Origin: Candidatus Bathyarchaeota archaeon
GTDB lineage: Archaea; Thermoproteota; Bathyarchaeia; 40CM-2-53-6
Length of the DNA: 6,632 nt
Assembly (NCBI GenBank): GCA_005883085.1
Contig: VBAY01000030.1
Location: 1-6,632 of the forward strand
Reading direction: 5' to 3'
Notes under the pieces: model-generated
Databases searched by the model: none
Told to the model about the DNA's origin: nothing
The model's input: the letters and a program-made list of their open reading frames with translations, nothing else
Part shown: positions 5,449 to 6,632 of the stretch, in pieces
Layout: every line of letters begins with the position of its first letter
How positions within the stretch are numbered: the first letter of the stretch is position 1
Position numbers and translations under genes: made by a program

Positions 5449-6567
5449 CTATTCTTCTTTCCAGTTCATCAGTACGCTGCCGAGTACGATGAAGAATGCC
5501 GCCAAGCCTAGGGCGATGATCGTGTTTGTCAATGCTTGGGCCGGTTCCGCGTAGATCAGTGCGTCTCGCAGTCCATCGTTCACGTATGTTAGTGGCATGA
5601 AGTTGGCTATGATCTTCATGATATAGGGCAGTGTGTCGCGGGGCCAGAAGGTTCCGGCCAGGAACATCATGGGGAATGTTATCGCGTTGGCGGCGGCGTC
5701 GGCGCTCTCTGCTTCTTTTACGAAGTTTGCGAGTACCATTCCGATGCCTGGGAAGAGGAGGGCGGCTGCTACCACAAGTCCGACGGTGTAAATGTCGATG
5801 GTAGCTGTCACCCCGAAGATGGCATAGCCGAAGAAGAGAATGACGATGAGCGATATGGTCGCCAAGATCATCTGGTAGCCAACCATGCCAAGTATCCATT
5901 CTATCTTGCTGAGGGGTGTGGTGGCGAGTTTCTTGATGATCTTCAGCTCGCGGTAGCGTCCGTTCGTGTTGACTGCGCCAAAGACGCCGGTGGTGAGGAG
6001 GGTCATGCCGATTACTCCGGGGATGAAGAAGTCGATGTAGCGGATATTCCGGGTTACGATGCCGACTTGTTGAACAACTAGGTGGTCGGGCACGTTGGCG
6101 ATGGCAGCTGCATATGAGACGGTGACTGAGTGCACTATTCCAGCGAGTGATGCGGAGGCTTGGTCGCTTTGGTCCATGTAGAGTTGAACAGTCGCATTCT
6201 TTCCACTCATGATAGTAGCGTTGAAGCCTAAGGGTATGACTAGCAGTCTCTGGCCTTGATTGTGGAGTTGAGCATCCTTTTTCACATATGTCAGCGGGTC
6301 TGGTTGCTCTGCTGCGACTATGTGGAGGTTGAAGGCGCCGGTCTGGTTCAGCACGTTGACGTAGCCTTGGGATAGAGGAGTCGGGACGTTCCCAGTCAAG
6401 TCCTGGTTTTGGAGGTATAGGTCGAATTTGGTGCTTCCGTTTCCGAATATTGCTCCGAAGAGGACGATTAGGAGGAGTGGGAAGGCGATGGTCCAGAATA
6501 TGTTGCTCTTGCTGCGGTACCAACTCTTGAAGTGTCCGCTGATGATAGTGTAGATTCGACTCCTCAT
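5449..6567 (-). CDS. ABC-2 type transporter permease
   Basis: A 372-residue permease of the ABC-2 (export-type, DrrB/YhgE-like) class. It forms the membrane channel that works with the ATPase encoded immediately upstream. A first membrane helix (about 22-42) follows a short basic N-terminus. A large, probably extracytoplasmic region (about 43-175) contains several N-x-T/S sequons. Five more helices follow at about 180-200, 228-250, 256-281, 292-307 and 344-366. The family signature is visible at 293-334: an FPMMFLAGTFWP segment, then MPLTYVNDGLR. The cytoplasmic loop around RYRELKIIKKLATTPLS (204-220) is the usual coupling region. The ATG at 6567 is set by a strong GGAGGAGGG nine bases upstream and lies two bases after the ATPase stop, so the two are co-translated. 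The exported substrate (drug, lipid, polysaccharide or peptide) cannot be told from the sequence. Confidence 0.93.
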   Translation of the reverse strand: MRSRIYTIISGHFKSWYRSKSNIFWTIAFPLLLIVLFGAIFGNGSTKFDLYLQNQDLTGNVPTPLSQGYVNVLNQTGAFNLHIVAAEQPDPLTYVKKDAQLHNQGQRLLVIPLGFNATIMSGKNATVQLYMDQSDQASASLAGIVHSVTVSYAAAIANVPDHLVVQQVGIVTRNIRYIDFFIPGVIGMTLLTTGVFGAVNTNGRYRELKIIKKLATTPLSKIEWILGMVGYQMILATISLIVILFFGYAIFGVTATIDIYTVGLVVAAALLFPGIGMVLANFVKEAESADAAANAITFPMMFLAGTFWPRDTLPYIMKIIANFMPLTYVNDGLRDALIYAEPAQALTNTIIALGLAAFFIVLGSVLMNWKEE

Positions 6568-6569
6568 GG

Positions 6570-6632
6570 CTAGTTTCCCTCCTCCGAAACCCTACGCCCG
6601 GTAAGATTGAGAAAGACGTCGTCTAGAGTGGG
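6570..6632 (-). CDS. ABC transporter ATP-binding protein, C-terminal end only (partial)
   Basis: Only the last 20 codons and a TAG stop are in the window; the gene continues beyond position 6632. The frame reads PTLDDVFLNLTGRR and then SEEGN. The PTL(D/E)DVFL.LTGR pattern is the conserved C-terminal tail of DrrA/CcmA-type ATPases that pair with ABC-2 permeases. The stop is followed by two bases and the permease ATG. The Walker A, signature and Walker B motifs lie outside the window, so integrity of the ATPase cannot be judged. Confidence 0.88.
   Translation of the reverse strand, partial: PTLDDVFLNLTGRRVSEEGN
6577..6585 (-). promoter_or_regulatory. Strong Shine-Dalgarno (GGAGGAGGG) for the ABC permease
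   Basis: GGAGGAGGG on the minus strand lies inside the last codons of the ATPase gene, nine bases before the permease ATG. It is the best ribosome binding site in the window and belongs to the only clearly internal operon gene, as expected for archaea that use leaderless starts for first genes and Shine-Dalgarno starts for later ones. Confidence 0.8.

Noticed and set aside
5318..6523. A 401-codon minus-strand open frame overlapping the ABC permease and the start of the DUF996 gene
   Set aside because: It is out of frame with the permease, extremely rich in Arg, His and Pro, has no recognisable domain, and crosses a promoter-like gap. The other frame encodes a clear ABC-2 permease with a Shine-Dalgarno and helices, so this is a shadow despite its length.
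1..6632. A multi-gene defence, mobile or secondary-metabolite system
   Set aside because: There is no transposase, integrase, nuclease, repeat array or synthase cluster. Apart from the ABC pair, the genes are on alternating strands and functionally unrelated.

Overview
The window looks like a stretch of archaeal chromosome, most likely from the TACK side (Nitrososphaeria, Bathyarchaeia or a relative). Three things suggest this. AT-rich TATA-like elements sit about 24-34 bases before several start codons, with no Shine-Dalgarno sequence, as expected for leaderless archaeal transcripts. A DUF996-type membrane protein with a zinc ribbon is present, a combination typical of archaea. A strong GGAGG motif appears only at an internal gene of an operon. 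The phylum is inference; there is no rRNA or other phylogenetic marker here.

Layout. Genes alternate in strand and are packed tightly: an alpha-alpha toroid (squalene cyclase/prenyltransferase-like) protein (+, 21-1085); a BKR-like short-chain dehydrogenase lacking the usual catalytic Tyr/Lys (-, 1090-1884); an arylamine N-acetyltransferase (+, 1943-2698); an M32 metallocarboxypeptidase (-, 2705-4195); a small Rieske [2Fe-2S] ferredoxin-like protein (+, 4368-4694); a DUF996 membrane protein with a zinc ribbon (-, 4722-5387); an ABC-2 permease (-, 5449-6567); and the last codons of its ABC ATPase (-, 6570-6632, running off the window). Convergent pairs are separated by only 4, 6 and 27 bases. 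The two divergent regions (58 and 172 bases) hold the promoter-like signals.

How the genes relate. Only the ATPase/permease pair is clearly a functional unit, an export-type ABC transporter with two bases between the genes. The DUF996 gene follows on the same strand but has its own promoter-like element. The other five genes look like independent single-gene units. The SDR and the N-acetyltransferase are divergent and may share one AT-rich element. I found no RNA gene, insertion sequence, CRISPR array, attachment site or origin, and nothing that amounts to a new multi-gene system. The more interesting points are the degenerate SDR active site, the arylamine N-acetyltransferase in an apparently archaeal setting, the possible shared promoter, and the toroid protein of unknown substrate.
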